Assembly (NCBI GenBank): GCA_025449515.1
Contig: JANWJI010000151.1
Span: 1-6,362, forward strand
Direction: 5' to 3'
Length of the DNA stretch: 6,362 nt
Source of the DNA: Nitrososphaeraceae archaeon
Lineage (GTDB): Archaea > Thermoproteota > Nitrososphaeria > Nitrososphaerales > Nitrososphaeraceae
Shown here: piece after piece, positions 1-5,423 of the stretch
Layout of the letters: each line of letters starts with the position of its first letter
Position numbering within the stretch: the first letter of the stretch is position 1
The notes under the pieces: model-generated
Seen by the model: the letters and a program-made list of their open reading frames with translations, nothing else
Told to the model about the DNA's origin: nothing
Database searches by the model: none
Made by a program: the position numbers and the translations under genes

Positions 1-102
1 ATTAATGGATGATGAGGCTAGATTTTGGATAGTGCAGCAATTCTCTGACAAAAGTTCGCGGCTGATATAAAACCGATGTTTAGGAGAGAAATCAACTACT
101 AG
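1..102 (+). pseudogene. DDE transposase fragment, frameshifted
   Basis: This is a remnant of an insertion-sequence transposase. The frame from ATG 5 reads MDDEARFWIVQQFSDK and hits TAA at 68-70. The next frame, overlapping from 58, continues as AADIKPMFRREINY to TAG at 100-102. Joined, they resemble the stretch of DDE (rve/IS6-like) transposases that follows the first catalytic aspartate, where a 'MDdeTRFwI..Q.sd.k...D..pmF' pattern is common. A one-base frameshift near 56-60 separates the halves. The catalytic E and the C-terminus are absent, and the gene is also cut by the window edge, so the full extent is unknown. It cannot encode an active enzyme as read. Family assignment is from remembered pattern only. 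Confidence 0.5.
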
Positions 103-331
103 AATGCAGACTGTACTCATAATTGAAGTCCCACTCTGACAGATTTTTTGTTACTCTGAGATGTACTAGACATAAAAAAAGGTATTTCATCATTTAGGCT
201 CCATTTTTGTGCAGATAAATGCAATAATAATAATCAAGAATTGACTTTTCATATCACAGGAAAGAAGATACCTTCAAAATACTCACAAGCATAATAGTAA
301 AATCTGTTCCAAATCCTTAGGTATTACCTTA
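103..331. other. AT-rich stretch without a recognised gene
   Basis: No open frame of note, RNA gene or clear repeat was found between the transposase fragment and the alcohol dehydrogenase promoter. It contains A and T runs (for example around 135-140 and 173-179) and stops in all frames. Part of it may be decayed insertion-sequence DNA, but I could not recognise any further transposase motif. Confidence 0.5.
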
Positions 332-340
332 AATTATATA
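332..340 (+). promoter_or_regulatory. TATA box of the alcohol dehydrogenase remnant
   Basis: The sequence AATTATATA lies about 25 nt before ATG 363. That is the spacing expected for an archaeal promoter driving a leaderless or nearly leaderless transcript. It suggests the 5' end of the broken gene downstream kept its original promoter. Confidence 0.5.
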
Positions 341-362
341 GTCTAATATTATTATCGTACAT

Positions 363-563
363 ATGCGATCAGTTCAAGTTTCTAAAGCTAATGGTCTCTG
401 AACTTGTGCACCGAGATATTCCAGAACCCAGTGAGGGACAAGTACGTATCAAAGTTCAAGCCTGTGGGATTTGCCATGGTGATTCTATTACTAGACAAGG
501 GTTGTTTCCAGGCATACAATATCCAAGAGTTCCTGACATGAAGTAACAGGTGTAGTGGGGACT
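363..563 (+). pseudogene. Zinc-dependent alcohol dehydrogenase, N-terminal remnant
   Basis: This is the start of a medium-chain zinc alcohol dehydrogenase, a family that oxidises alcohols or reduces aldehydes with NAD(P). ATG 363 reads MRSVQVSKANGL, then meets TGA at 399-401. The next frame from 400 gives ELVHRDIPEPSEGQVRIKV, then QACGICHGDS (the Cys of the catalytic zinc site) and GLFPGIQYPRVP, and stops at 544. A third frame from 537 gives HEVTGVVGT, restoring the family's 'PRVPGHEV.G' motif. Two one-base deletions (near 398 and 535) explain the breaks. Homology ends at about 560, exactly where the GTGGGGAC repeat element begins; the remaining roughly 280 residues (catalytic and Rossmann domains) are missing from the window. 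The family call is firm and the gene is dead as read. Confidence 0.8.
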
Positions 564-771
564 TCCATAGTAGAGCCCCACTTATTGAATTATATTCAGG
601 TCGGTGTATGCTCAGATGTCCCCACGGTCCCCACGCTGCGCTATAATTATAGCATGATCTGTTTATAATAATATAATATCTTATTAAATATGATATAATA
701 TAATGCAATATACTCATAAAAATGGCCGTGGGGATCGTAGGGAGTCGTGGGGACTAACCACCTGTCCCCAC
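555..771. repeat. MITE-like inverted-repeat element with GTGGGGAC ends
   Basis: A 217-bp segment starts with GTGGGGAC (555-562) and ends with its reverse complement GTCCCCAC (764-771). Inside are GTCCCCAC twice in tandem (618-625, 627-634) and, in the opposite sense, GTGGGGAT (728-735), GTAGGGAG (737-744) and GTGGGGAC (747-754). The two clusters face each other across an AT-rich core (641-720), so the whole can fold into a long hairpin. The core begins with a perfect 14-bp palindrome, GCTATAATTATAGC (640-653). The left edge coincides with loss of alcohol dehydrogenase homology. CAGGT occurs just outside both ends (547-551, 777-781) but at unequal distances, so it is not a convincing target duplication. 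It encodes no protein. A non-autonomous transposable element is the best guess; a protein-binding array is an alternative. Confidence 0.55.
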
Positions 772-1002
772 GCTTTCAGGTCTTTTATCATAATCTGCCA
801 TTCCCTTTTGATTCTCAGTTATGTTCACAACGTCAGCATCAAAAATACCGTGTAGGTTTGCTTTGCTTACTTTTGCAATCCTCTTACCATGTGATTTTAT
901 AACATCTCCCCCAAAAACATCTGAAAAGGCCTTCAGATTAGGAACTTGCTTGCTTGTTATGCCATATCGATAAAGTTCATCAACTACACCACTGCCAAAA
1001 GC
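754..1002 (-). pseudogene. C-terminal continuation of the 1003-1629 protein beyond a TAA
   Basis: Directly after the TAA of the reverse-strand gene ending at 1003, the same frame stays open for 82 more codons to a TAG at 754-756. The translation looks like ordinary protein: it begins AFGSGVVDELYRYGITSKQ and later contains KAFSDVFGGD and HGIFDADVVNITENQKG. It has no start codon of its own at the beginning. The simplest reading is that a longer gene of about 290 codons acquired one nonsense mutation, or contains a sequence error. The last residues (ESVGTGG) are encoded by the right arm of the GTGGGGAC element, so the original C-terminus has probably been replaced by the repeat. No family recognised. 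Confidence 0.5.
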
Positions 1003-1629
1003 TTAGTCACCTGTTAATTCATGCGTAGTCTTGCCTTTAGCTTCTTTACAAAATGGTAATAGGTTGAGTTTTACTAAAGCTTCAAATCTGCTATAGCTTG
1101 ATTTACATGTATTGTATTCATCCGACTCGAATGCCTTAACTCCAAATAGGTTTCTTGTTTTATCGATAACCATACTTTCAAGTGCGCTAATGATAGCCTC
1201 TTTTGAATCAGATATTGAATCTTCAAGTAATGTTTGTTCCAATTCCTTGTTGAACCATTCGGGAACTTGTCTATTACCAGCATATTCGTAAATTTCCTTC
1301 AGTATTATTCTAGCCTTTTCAAAGGGTGTTAATTTCTTGTCAAGAATCAAATCTTGATTATTCATAACGAATTTGTTTCTAAACTGCCCCATTACATGCA
1401 ACCTGAACAGATTAGGTAGTATTTCGCTATCATAGAATACTGCTTCATTACTCCCTTTGTAATGAGTCTCATTAGTTGGAAAGTGTCTGACAGCAAGGCG
1501 TTTCATAAGTGCTGCATCCTCAGAATTTCTATTCTGATCAAGCACTTTACGGAGTATAGGCTGATCCACTGCGGTCTTGATTGCTGCGACTACAGCTGAT
1601 CCTGATAAAGACCCAACGACTACAAGCAA
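1003..1629 (-). CDS. Hypothetical membrane-anchored protein, probably disrupted
   Basis: This gives a 208-residue protein from TTG 1629, the only standard start codon in this open frame. Residues 2-18 (LVVVGSLSGSAVVAAIK) form one membrane segment; the rest is a soluble, mixed helical domain with acidic and basic residues and no motif I recognise. The frame is open upstream to 1699 and there reads RRQNSARLWYL, a positively charged flank typical of an N-terminal membrane anchor, so the original start may lie further upstream, now lost at the junction near 1690. The frame also continues past the TAA at 1003-1005 for 82 codons. Truncation at both ends suggests a decaying gene. No Shine-Dalgarno site or promoter is evident. 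Its function is unknown. Confidence 0.5.
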   Translation of the reverse strand: MLVVVGSLSGSAVVAAIKTAVDQPILRKVLDQNRNSEDAALMKRLAVRHFPTNETHYKGSNEAVFYDSEILPNLFRLHVMGQFRNKFVMNNQDLILDKKLTPFEKARIILKEIYEYAGNRQVPEWFNKELEQTLLEDSISDSKEAIISALESMVIDKTRNLFGVKAFESDEYNTCKSSYSRFEALVKLNLLPFCKEAKGKTTHELTGD

Positions 1630-1682
1630 ATACCATAAGCGGGCTGAGTTTTGTCTTCTATAGAATCGAAGTATGGAATCCT

Positions 1683-1805
1683 GCCACGCCGCATGTATTC
1701 ATAATCAATACTTCAGATCTTACCCAATGGCTAAGAAATGTGCTTGAGCGATTACAAAAGACTGATCCCAAAGGATTTGATAAACTGGTAACAGCAGCTG
1801 CCTAG
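1683..1805 (+). pseudogene. Orphan forward coding remnant
   Basis: A forward frame ends at TAG 1803-1805 and reads ATPHVFIINTSDLTQ followed by WLRNVLERLQKTDPKGFDKL and VTAAA. Composition and codon use look like the C-terminal helices of a real protein. The same frame is open back to 1581, but the part before about 1683 overlaps the reverse-strand gene and looks like its shadow. The remnant is wedged exactly between two reverse-strand remnants (ending near 1699 and 1803), which suggests recombination joints on both sides. No start codon belongs to it and I do not recognise the family. It could still be a chance frame. Confidence 0.3.
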
Positions 1806-2053
1806 GGCATTTCTGACATCTCTGCCCTTGCGCTGTATCTTGTATTTGTATTCCCATTCTGGTCTAGGGTCAGTTACCTTTGCTACGGCTGTTCCGAATT
1901 CTAAGTTATAGCCTTCCGTACTAACAAAAGGAAAGGTTCCTCGTCCGACTACATTTCACTTACACAAATCCAAATTATTGTGGATTCAGAATCAGTATGC
2001 CCTACAATAGGACCAGATAATAGACCTACAGCACCAGAGGAGGGGAAACACAA
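1803..2053 (-). pseudogene. PhoD-like phosphatase N-terminal remnant, frameshifted
   Basis: Read on the reverse strand from TTG 2053, the frame contains GAVGLLSGPIVGHTDSEST and IIWICVSEM, then TAG at 1949-1951. The frame shifted by one from 1955 continues as NVVGRGTFPFVSTEGYNLEF, GTAVAKVTDPRPEWEYKYKI and QRKGRDVRNAL. The 'LL.GPIVGHT....T.IW' opening followed by a beta-rich stretch resembles the N-terminal domain that precedes the metallophosphatase domain in PhoD-like phosphodiesterases/phosphatases. That attribution is from memory and moderate at best. No metal-binding motif is present because the downstream gene is gone: sense ends near 1803, and the shifted frame stops at 1752. A reverse-strand TATA-like box sits about 25-30 nt before TTG 2053, so this is the promoter-proximal end of a truncated gene. 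Confidence 0.45.
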
Positions 2054-2077
2054 CTAGCTTTGCTTGAAAGGCTAAAA

Positions 2078-2086
2078 TTTATAAAA
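2078..2086 (-). promoter_or_regulatory. TATA box for the PhoD-like remnant
   Basis: Reading the reverse strand, TTTTATAAA lies about 25-30 nt before TTG 2053, which is normal archaeal promoter spacing. The core is nearly palindromic, so orientation rests on the position of the coding remnant. Confidence 0.4.
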
Positions 2087-2209
2087 TTCCTTTCATGCTA
2101 AAAAAGAACTGGCTATAGCTTTTAGATATTTCATTTTAATCAATTAAGTTACTTGCAGAATAACCAAAATGACTACCTGGTAAAGGGTTATCGTTATAAT
2201 GATGAATTG

Positions 2210-2219
2210 TTTTTATTAT
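2210..2219 (+). promoter_or_regulatory. Putative TATA box for the DNA ligase
   Basis: TTTTTATTAT in an AT-rich context. Transcription starting about 25 nt downstream (around 2240) would leave a short leader holding the GAGGTG site at 2247-2252 and the ATT at 2260. With the first ATG (2341) as start, the leader would instead be about 100 nt. Confidence 0.4.
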
Positions 2220-2246
2220 CTAATGTCGATACTTCTCCAAAAGAAA

Positions 2247-2262
2247 GAGGTGTTTCACCATT
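2247..2262 (+). promoter_or_regulatory. Ribosome binding site and probable ATT start of the ligase
   Basis: GAGGTG (2247-2252) matches the 3' end of archaeal 16S rRNA and lies 7 nt before ATT 2260-2262, which is in frame with the ligase. The 27 codons from here to ATG 2341 include LFSHFVDTCEKIRATTSKN, the typical first helix of this ligase family. There is no ATG, GTG or TTG in this frame between the TAA at 2221 and ATG 2341. ATG 2341 itself has no Shine-Dalgarno site. Either AUU is used, an original ATG was lost, or a base is wrong. Confidence 0.5.
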
Positions 2263-2340
2263 CATTCCAGTAATGATTCAGCCCTGTTTTCGCATTTTGT
2301 AGATACCTGTGAAAAAATACGAGCAACTACTAGCAAAAAT

Positions 2341-4005
2341 ATGAAGGTAAATGTCCTTTCTGAATATCTCTTTTCCCTAGATGATGAATCTTTACCTATT
2401 GCTGTTCTGTTTTTCTCTAATAGAATATTTCCACGAGGTTCAAAATTCGTGATGAATATAGGTTTTAGTACAATCATACAAGTACTTTCCGAAATAGCTA
2501 CTCTAGATTCAAATCAAGTTCAGAAGGTCTACTTACAACACGGAGATATGGGTGCATTATCTGAGTATGCAGTCTCAAAAAAGAACATGCTTTCACTTTT
2601 CCAACAACAACGTTTAACGTTATCATCCGTATATGGCCGACTTAAGGAAATTGCAGATACTATAGGCTCTGGTTCTAGTAAAAATAAGAAAAACATCTTA
2701 AAAGGAATACTTATCGACAGCTCACCGCTTGAAGCAAAATATCTGATAAAAATCATAAACGGAGAATTGAGGATTGGTTTGATAGAAGGCCTGGTTGAAA
2801 TTGCAATATCAAAAGTATTCGGCCAAGATGTTAAACAGGTTAGAGACGCAATGCTCGTTTTAGGAGATATTTCCAAGGTAGTATTGTTGGCCAAGAGAAA
2901 CTTACTACATACTGCGCTAACCAAACCACTTACACCCATGAGTTACATGTTAGCAGATGTAATGTTTACCGCAGAAGAGATAACCAACTATTATAAAAGA
3001 CCTTTGATTTGCGAATTCAAATACGACGGTATACGAGCACAAATGCATAAGATTGGACAACAAGTCAGGCTATTTTCTCGTAGGCTTTCTGATGTCACAA
3101 ATGCATTTCCCGAATTAGTTAATGCTGCAGCTGACGTAAGACTGCCGTCACGACCCTCAAAGGCATTGTCAGATACCGATTTTATTTTAGATGGAGAAGT
3201 AGTGGCTTTTCAAAATGGCAGGCCACTTCATTTCCAGGAACTTCAAAAAAGGCTTCACAAAAAGAATCTGACAGAACAAACCATAGCAGAAATCCCACTT
3301 GTATATGTAATATTTGATATCATGTATTTCAACGGAGAAAACTTAATTAGAAAGTCAATTAAAGAAAGAAAAGAAATTCTATCAAATATACCTTTTAAAG
3401 AGCCTATCATTACCTCAATATACAAACTTGTAAGTTCAGAAGAAGAAATTATTGCAATGTTTGAAAAAAGCAGATATATTGGTCATGAAGGACTTGTACT
3501 AAAAGACCCACAATCTCACTATCATCCAGGAAAAAGAGGAAGATATTGGATAAAGCTGAAAAAGGAACTAGATACAATCGATGCAGTTATTGTAGCTGCT
3601 GAATATGGTCATGGGAAGCGTGCAGGAATGTTATCTGATTACACATTTGCAGTAAGAGAGAACGATGACATGAATAGCGAATTAAGAACCATTGGTAAGG
3701 CTTATTCGGGATTAACAGACAATGAAATACTTCAGATTACAAAAAGATTAAAATCAATTATAATAAAAGATGAAGGTATTCGAATAATAGTAAAGCCAGA
3801 AATAGTTTTGGAAGTTGCATTTGACAGTATCCAGAAAAGTAGTAGGCATGACAGCGGTTTTGCATTGCGTTTTCCTAGAATAAAAAATATACGTGAAGAT
3901 AAGAATGTCTACGAAATAGATTCATTACAAAAGGTTGAACAGATCTACGAAAAGCAGATTCATATAATAAGTAAAATAACTAGGGATGATAACACAGCTG
4001 TCTGA
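2341..4005 (+). CDS. lig: ATP-dependent DNA ligase
   Basis: The enzyme seals nicks in duplex DNA through a lysine-AMP intermediate, during replication or repair in the cytoplasm. From ATG 2341 it has 554 residues; the coding sequence probably begins at ATT 2260 (581 residues), which restores the first helix of the N-terminal DNA-binding domain. Residues 1 to about 195 are that helical domain. The adenylation domain follows with KYDG at 227-230 (nucleophile Lys227), R232, motif III DGEVVAF (284-290, Glu286), motif IIIa VIFDIMYF (323-330), motif IV EGLVLKD (383-389) and motif V WIKLKK (403-408). The OB-fold domain carries AEYGHGKRAGMLSDYTF (420-436), EVAFDSIQKSSRHDSGFALR (491-510) and motif VI FPRIKNIREDK (511-521). 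The conserved stretches look closer to accessory bacterial-type ATP ligases than to the thaumarchaeal replicative ligase as I recall it, so a repair role is possible. The frame is intact to TGA 4003. No linked repair gene is seen. Confidence 0.95.
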   Translation: MKVNVLSEYLFSLDDESLPIAVLFFSNRIFPRGSKFVMNIGFSTIIQVLSEIATLDSNQVQKVYLQHGDMGALSEYAVSKKNMLSLFQQQRLTLSSVYGRLKEIADTIGSGSSKNKKNILKGILIDSSPLEAKYLIKIINGELRIGLIEGLVEIAISKVFGQDVKQVRDAMLVLGDISKVVLLAKRNLLHTALTKPLTPMSYMLADVMFTAEEITNYYKRPLICEFKYDGIRAQMHKIGQQVRLFSRRLSDVTNAFPELVNAAADVRLPSRPSKALSDTDFILDGEVVAFQNGRPLHFQELQKRLHKKNLTEQTIAEIPLVYVIFDIMYFNGENLIRKSIKERKEILSNIPFKEPIITSIYKLVSSEEEIIAMFEKSRYIGHEGLVLKDPQSHYHPGKRGRYWIKLKKELDTIDAVIVAAEYGHGKRAGMLSDYTFAVRENDDMNSELRTIGKAYSGLTDNEILQITKRLKSIIIKDEGIRIIVKPEIVLEVAFDSIQKSSRHDSGFALRFPRIKNIREDKNVYEIDSLQKVEQIYEKQIHIISKITRDDNTAV

Positions 4006-4210
4006 CAATAAATTTCTGCTCAGGCCTCCGGTTAAAACACGATAATCAATGATATTCACTGCTATCTTCAAAGTGATAGAACTTCAAAGCTAATTTACGT
4101 ATGAATGGCGGGTTCGGAGGAATGCAAACCAAATTTGACTCAATTTTGCCACTCGGCTCTAGTCGATACGAAAAGCAGGCAATAAGACATCGAGGTCGGT
4201 CGATCTCTTC
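4006..4210. other. Intergenic region after the ligase
   Basis: No gene is supported here. A 37-codon frame (ATG 4101 to TAA 4214, starting MNGGFGGMQTKFDS) exists without a ribosome binding site. An imperfect hairpin of about 6 bp, with arms GAGGT and ATCTC, spans 4192-4207. I see no T-rich terminator immediately after the ligase stop and no tRNA. Confidence 0.4.
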
Positions 4211-4220
4211 GTAATTATAG
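4211..4220 (+). promoter_or_regulatory. Putative TATA box of the two-gene operon
   Basis: GTAATTATAG is centred about 32 nt before the candidate ACG start at 4248, giving an expected transcription start near 4243. A second AT-rich motif (AATATAG, 4230-4236) is also possible but would place the transcript start inside the small gene. Confidence 0.3.
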
Positions 4221-4247
4221 TCAGATCAGAATATAGGCTAGACTATC

Positions 4248-4439
4248 ACGAGTAAAGCAGAGGCATTTAAGATTTATAATAACAATGAATCAAAGCTACA
4301 AATTCAACTAAAGGCATTAGATGCAATCGTAAAAACGAAGTTAGCGGCATTCGAAATATTGGCAAACGATTCCCTAATCCTTAGCGTAAAGACGCTTAAT
4401 GAAGGCTTGGAGAAAAGAGAGGCAGAATATAGGAGATAA
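4248..4439 (+). CDS. Small helical protein of unknown function, non-ATG start
   Basis: The frame between TAG 4239-4241 and TAA 4437-4439 reads as a real protein: SKAEAFKIYNNNESKLQIQL, KALDAIVKTKLAAFEILAND, SLILSVKTLNEGLEKREAEY, RR. It is 63 residues if it starts at ACG 4248. There is no ATG, GTG or TTG early in the frame; ACG sits exactly where a start before 'SKAEAFK' would be expected, one transition from ATG. Heptad-like hydrophobic spacing (L..QL.AL..I...L.A.EIL) suggests one or two amphipathic helices, perhaps a coiled coil. Its last codons contain the ribosome binding site of the next gene, which starts 4 nt after the stop, so the two are probably co-transcribed and translationally coupled. 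It may be a working gene with an unusual start, or one whose start codon was lost. No family recognised. Confidence 0.5.
   Translation, partial: TSKAEAFKIYNNNESKLQIQLKALDAIVKTKLAAFEILANDSLILSVKTLNEGLEKREAEYRR
4431..4436 (+). promoter_or_regulatory. Ribosome binding site fixing the start at 4444
   Basis: AGGAGA, 7 nt before ATG 4444, lies within the last two sense codons of the upstream small gene. It argues for ATG 4444 over the in-frame upstream ATG 4399, which would overlap the small gene by 41 nt and has no such site. Confidence 0.65.
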
Positions 4440-4443
4440 ATAT

Positions 4444-5112
4444 ATGAAAGTGCATAATCTAGGTAAGGAGATCGATAACCTTCACATGAATATTGTCAAC
4501 GTCGAACACAAGAGGGGTATTAAAACGAGTGCTAGAGACTATATTGGTAGCGCTGCCAATTCCGATTTGATTATAGAAGAACAGAAGAAACGTAGGATAA
4601 ACGATTTTAATTTGGAACTAGGCAGTAGGGCATACAGATACCAGATGCTAGTCTCGGGTAAATATCGCAATACATACGACAAGGAGCAGGAAATTGCGAG
4701 ATGGGAGGCATATCGCAACCGATTACGAGGGACAGCCGAATACGATAGCCGTATTTCAGGGCTGGGATTAACACCTGAGCAATACGTTAATCTGTCGATC
4801 AAATACTGTAAGTCGCTATATATCTACACATACTTAATACGACCATGGTTAGACAAGTCTCCAGCACAACGCTATAAAGACAAAAAGCGGGAGTGGATGA
4901 GCCATGATTGCAGTGTTTGGCGTAAATATGGAAATACCTATGAGGATAAGAAAAAGGATAAGTTGGGATGTACCTCTGATAAGTGCGATCTAGATTGTGA
5001 ATATTGTGCTAATGAAGGTGTCATAACAGACGAGCAAGTACATTCGTGGTATAAAGACGAATATGGGCACTTTACCGAAGCAGAAATTAAGATATTGGAT
5101 GCCTTAGAGTAA
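4444..5112 (+). CDS. Hypothetical protein with C-terminal four-cysteine cluster
   Basis: A 222-residue soluble protein starting at ATG 4444, chosen from the Shine-Dalgarno site; an in-frame ATG at 4399 would add 15 residues. It is rich in Lys, Arg, Tyr and acidic residues. Residues 5-60 (HNLGKEIDNLHMNIVNVEHK onward) and 78-105 (YDKEQEIARWEAYRNRLRG) look helical. A cluster C176-x4-C181-x3-C185-x2-C188 (GCTSDKCDLDCEYC) could bind zinc or, less likely, an iron-sulphur centre; C122 and C156 are further cysteines. A basic stretch (residues 140-173, including KDKKREW and EDKKKDK) precedes it, which would suit nucleic-acid binding; this is inference. There is no signal peptide or membrane segment. 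It follows the small helical gene as the second gene of a probable operon. I do not recognise the family; it may be an accessory or mobile-element gene. Confidence 0.75.
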   Translation: MKVHNLGKEIDNLHMNIVNVEHKRGIKTSARDYIGSAANSDLIIEEQKKRRINDFNLELGSRAYRYQMLVSGKYRNTYDKEQEIARWEAYRNRLRGTAEYDSRISGLGLTPEQYVNLSIKYCKSLYIYTYLIRPWLDKSPAQRYKDKKREWMSHDCSVWRKYGNTYEDKKKDKLGCTSDKCDLDCEYCANEGVITDEQVHSWYKDEYGHFTEAEIKILDALE

Positions 5113-5157
5113 GGTCTTCGTATGGTTCAAAATCCAATCTAGGCATAGATGTTTACC

Positions 5158-5170
5158 GCTGCAACGCAGC
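5158..5170. repeat. Short perfect hairpin GCTGC-aac-GCAGC
   Basis: A 5-bp stem with a 3-nt loop, about 45 nt after the stop of the cysteine-cluster gene. A T run (5216-5220) follows some 45 nt later. Together they could end transcription of the upstream operon, but the spacing is not that of a standard terminator. Confidence 0.25.
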
Positions 5171-5208
5171 ACCAGACATTAAGTCCCTATCTCTAACCGT
5201 ATGCCAAA

Positions 5209-5421
5209 TTAGTTGTTTTTAAATACAGTTCCTGTTCCAACTAGAGTAACAATGGAGAATGATATTACAACACGAAAAGAAGGAACAAGCCGTGATTGCA
5301 CCTGATTTAAGCCAGATGACAGAACTAGGTAGGCAACGATATAGAATGGTGCATTCACAAGAATCAATTCTGAGGGAAGCCAGAACACATCATAACACCC
5401 ACGAAATATCAACCCGTACAT
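5209..5421 (-). CDS. Possible small membrane protein, doubtful
   Basis: A 70-codon reverse frame from ATG 5421 contains two hydrophobic stretches (ELILVNAPFYIVAYLVLSSG and RVVISFSIVTLVGTGTVF), as in a two-pass membrane protein or a membrane-protein remnant. It has no Shine-Dalgarno site, and an AT-rich motif near 5461-5468 is only a weak promoter candidate. A hydrophilic forward frame covers the same bases, and the hydrophobicity may simply be its antisense image. At most one of the two is likely to be real. Confidence 0.25.
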   Translation of the reverse strand: MYGLIFRGCYDVFWLPSELILVNAPFYIVAYLVLSSGLNQVQSRLVPSFRVVISFSIVTLVGTGTVFKNN

Positions 5422-5423
5422 AA
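5259..5423 (+). CDS. Possible 54-residue hydrophilic protein, doubtful
   Basis: A forward frame from ATG 5259 begins MILQHEKKEQAVIAPDLSQM and contains GRQRYRMVHSQESILREA, a plausible charged helical peptide using archaeal-type AGA/AGG arginine codons. GGAG lies only 1 nt before the ATG, too close to act well. It follows the cysteine-cluster gene by about 145 nt on the same strand. It lies fully antisense to the 5209-5421 frame. There is no family match I can name. Confidence 0.2.
   Translation: MILQHEKKEQAVIAPDLSQMTELGRQRYRMVHSQESILREARTHHNTHEISTRT

Noticed and set aside
9..48. C/D-box RNA-like motifs (ATGATGA and CTGA)
   Set aside because: They fall in transposase codons (MDDEAR... SDK) and lack the C'/D' pair and the expected spacing.
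388..717. 109-codon reverse frame
   Set aside because: It runs antisense to the clear alcohol dehydrogenase remnant and through the AT-rich core of the repeat; the translation has no family character.
2529..2939. 136-codon reverse frame inside the ligase
   Set aside because: It is an antisense shadow of a strongly conserved ligase gene. The same applies to the reverse frames at 2262-2477 and 4539-4802, and to the overlapping reverse frame at 1074-1283.
4101..4130. Possible tRNA T-arm (GGTTCGGAGG)
   Set aside because: It has no matching acceptor, anticodon or D-arm sequence, and the loop does not follow GGTTCGANNCC.
4101..4214. 37-codon forward frame after the ligase
   Set aside because: No ribosome binding site, no recognisable family and short length; it could be chance.
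4399..4443. ATG 4399 as start of the cysteine-cluster gene
   Set aside because: It overlaps the upstream small gene and lacks a ribosome binding site, whereas ATG 4444 has AGGAGA at 7 nt spacing.
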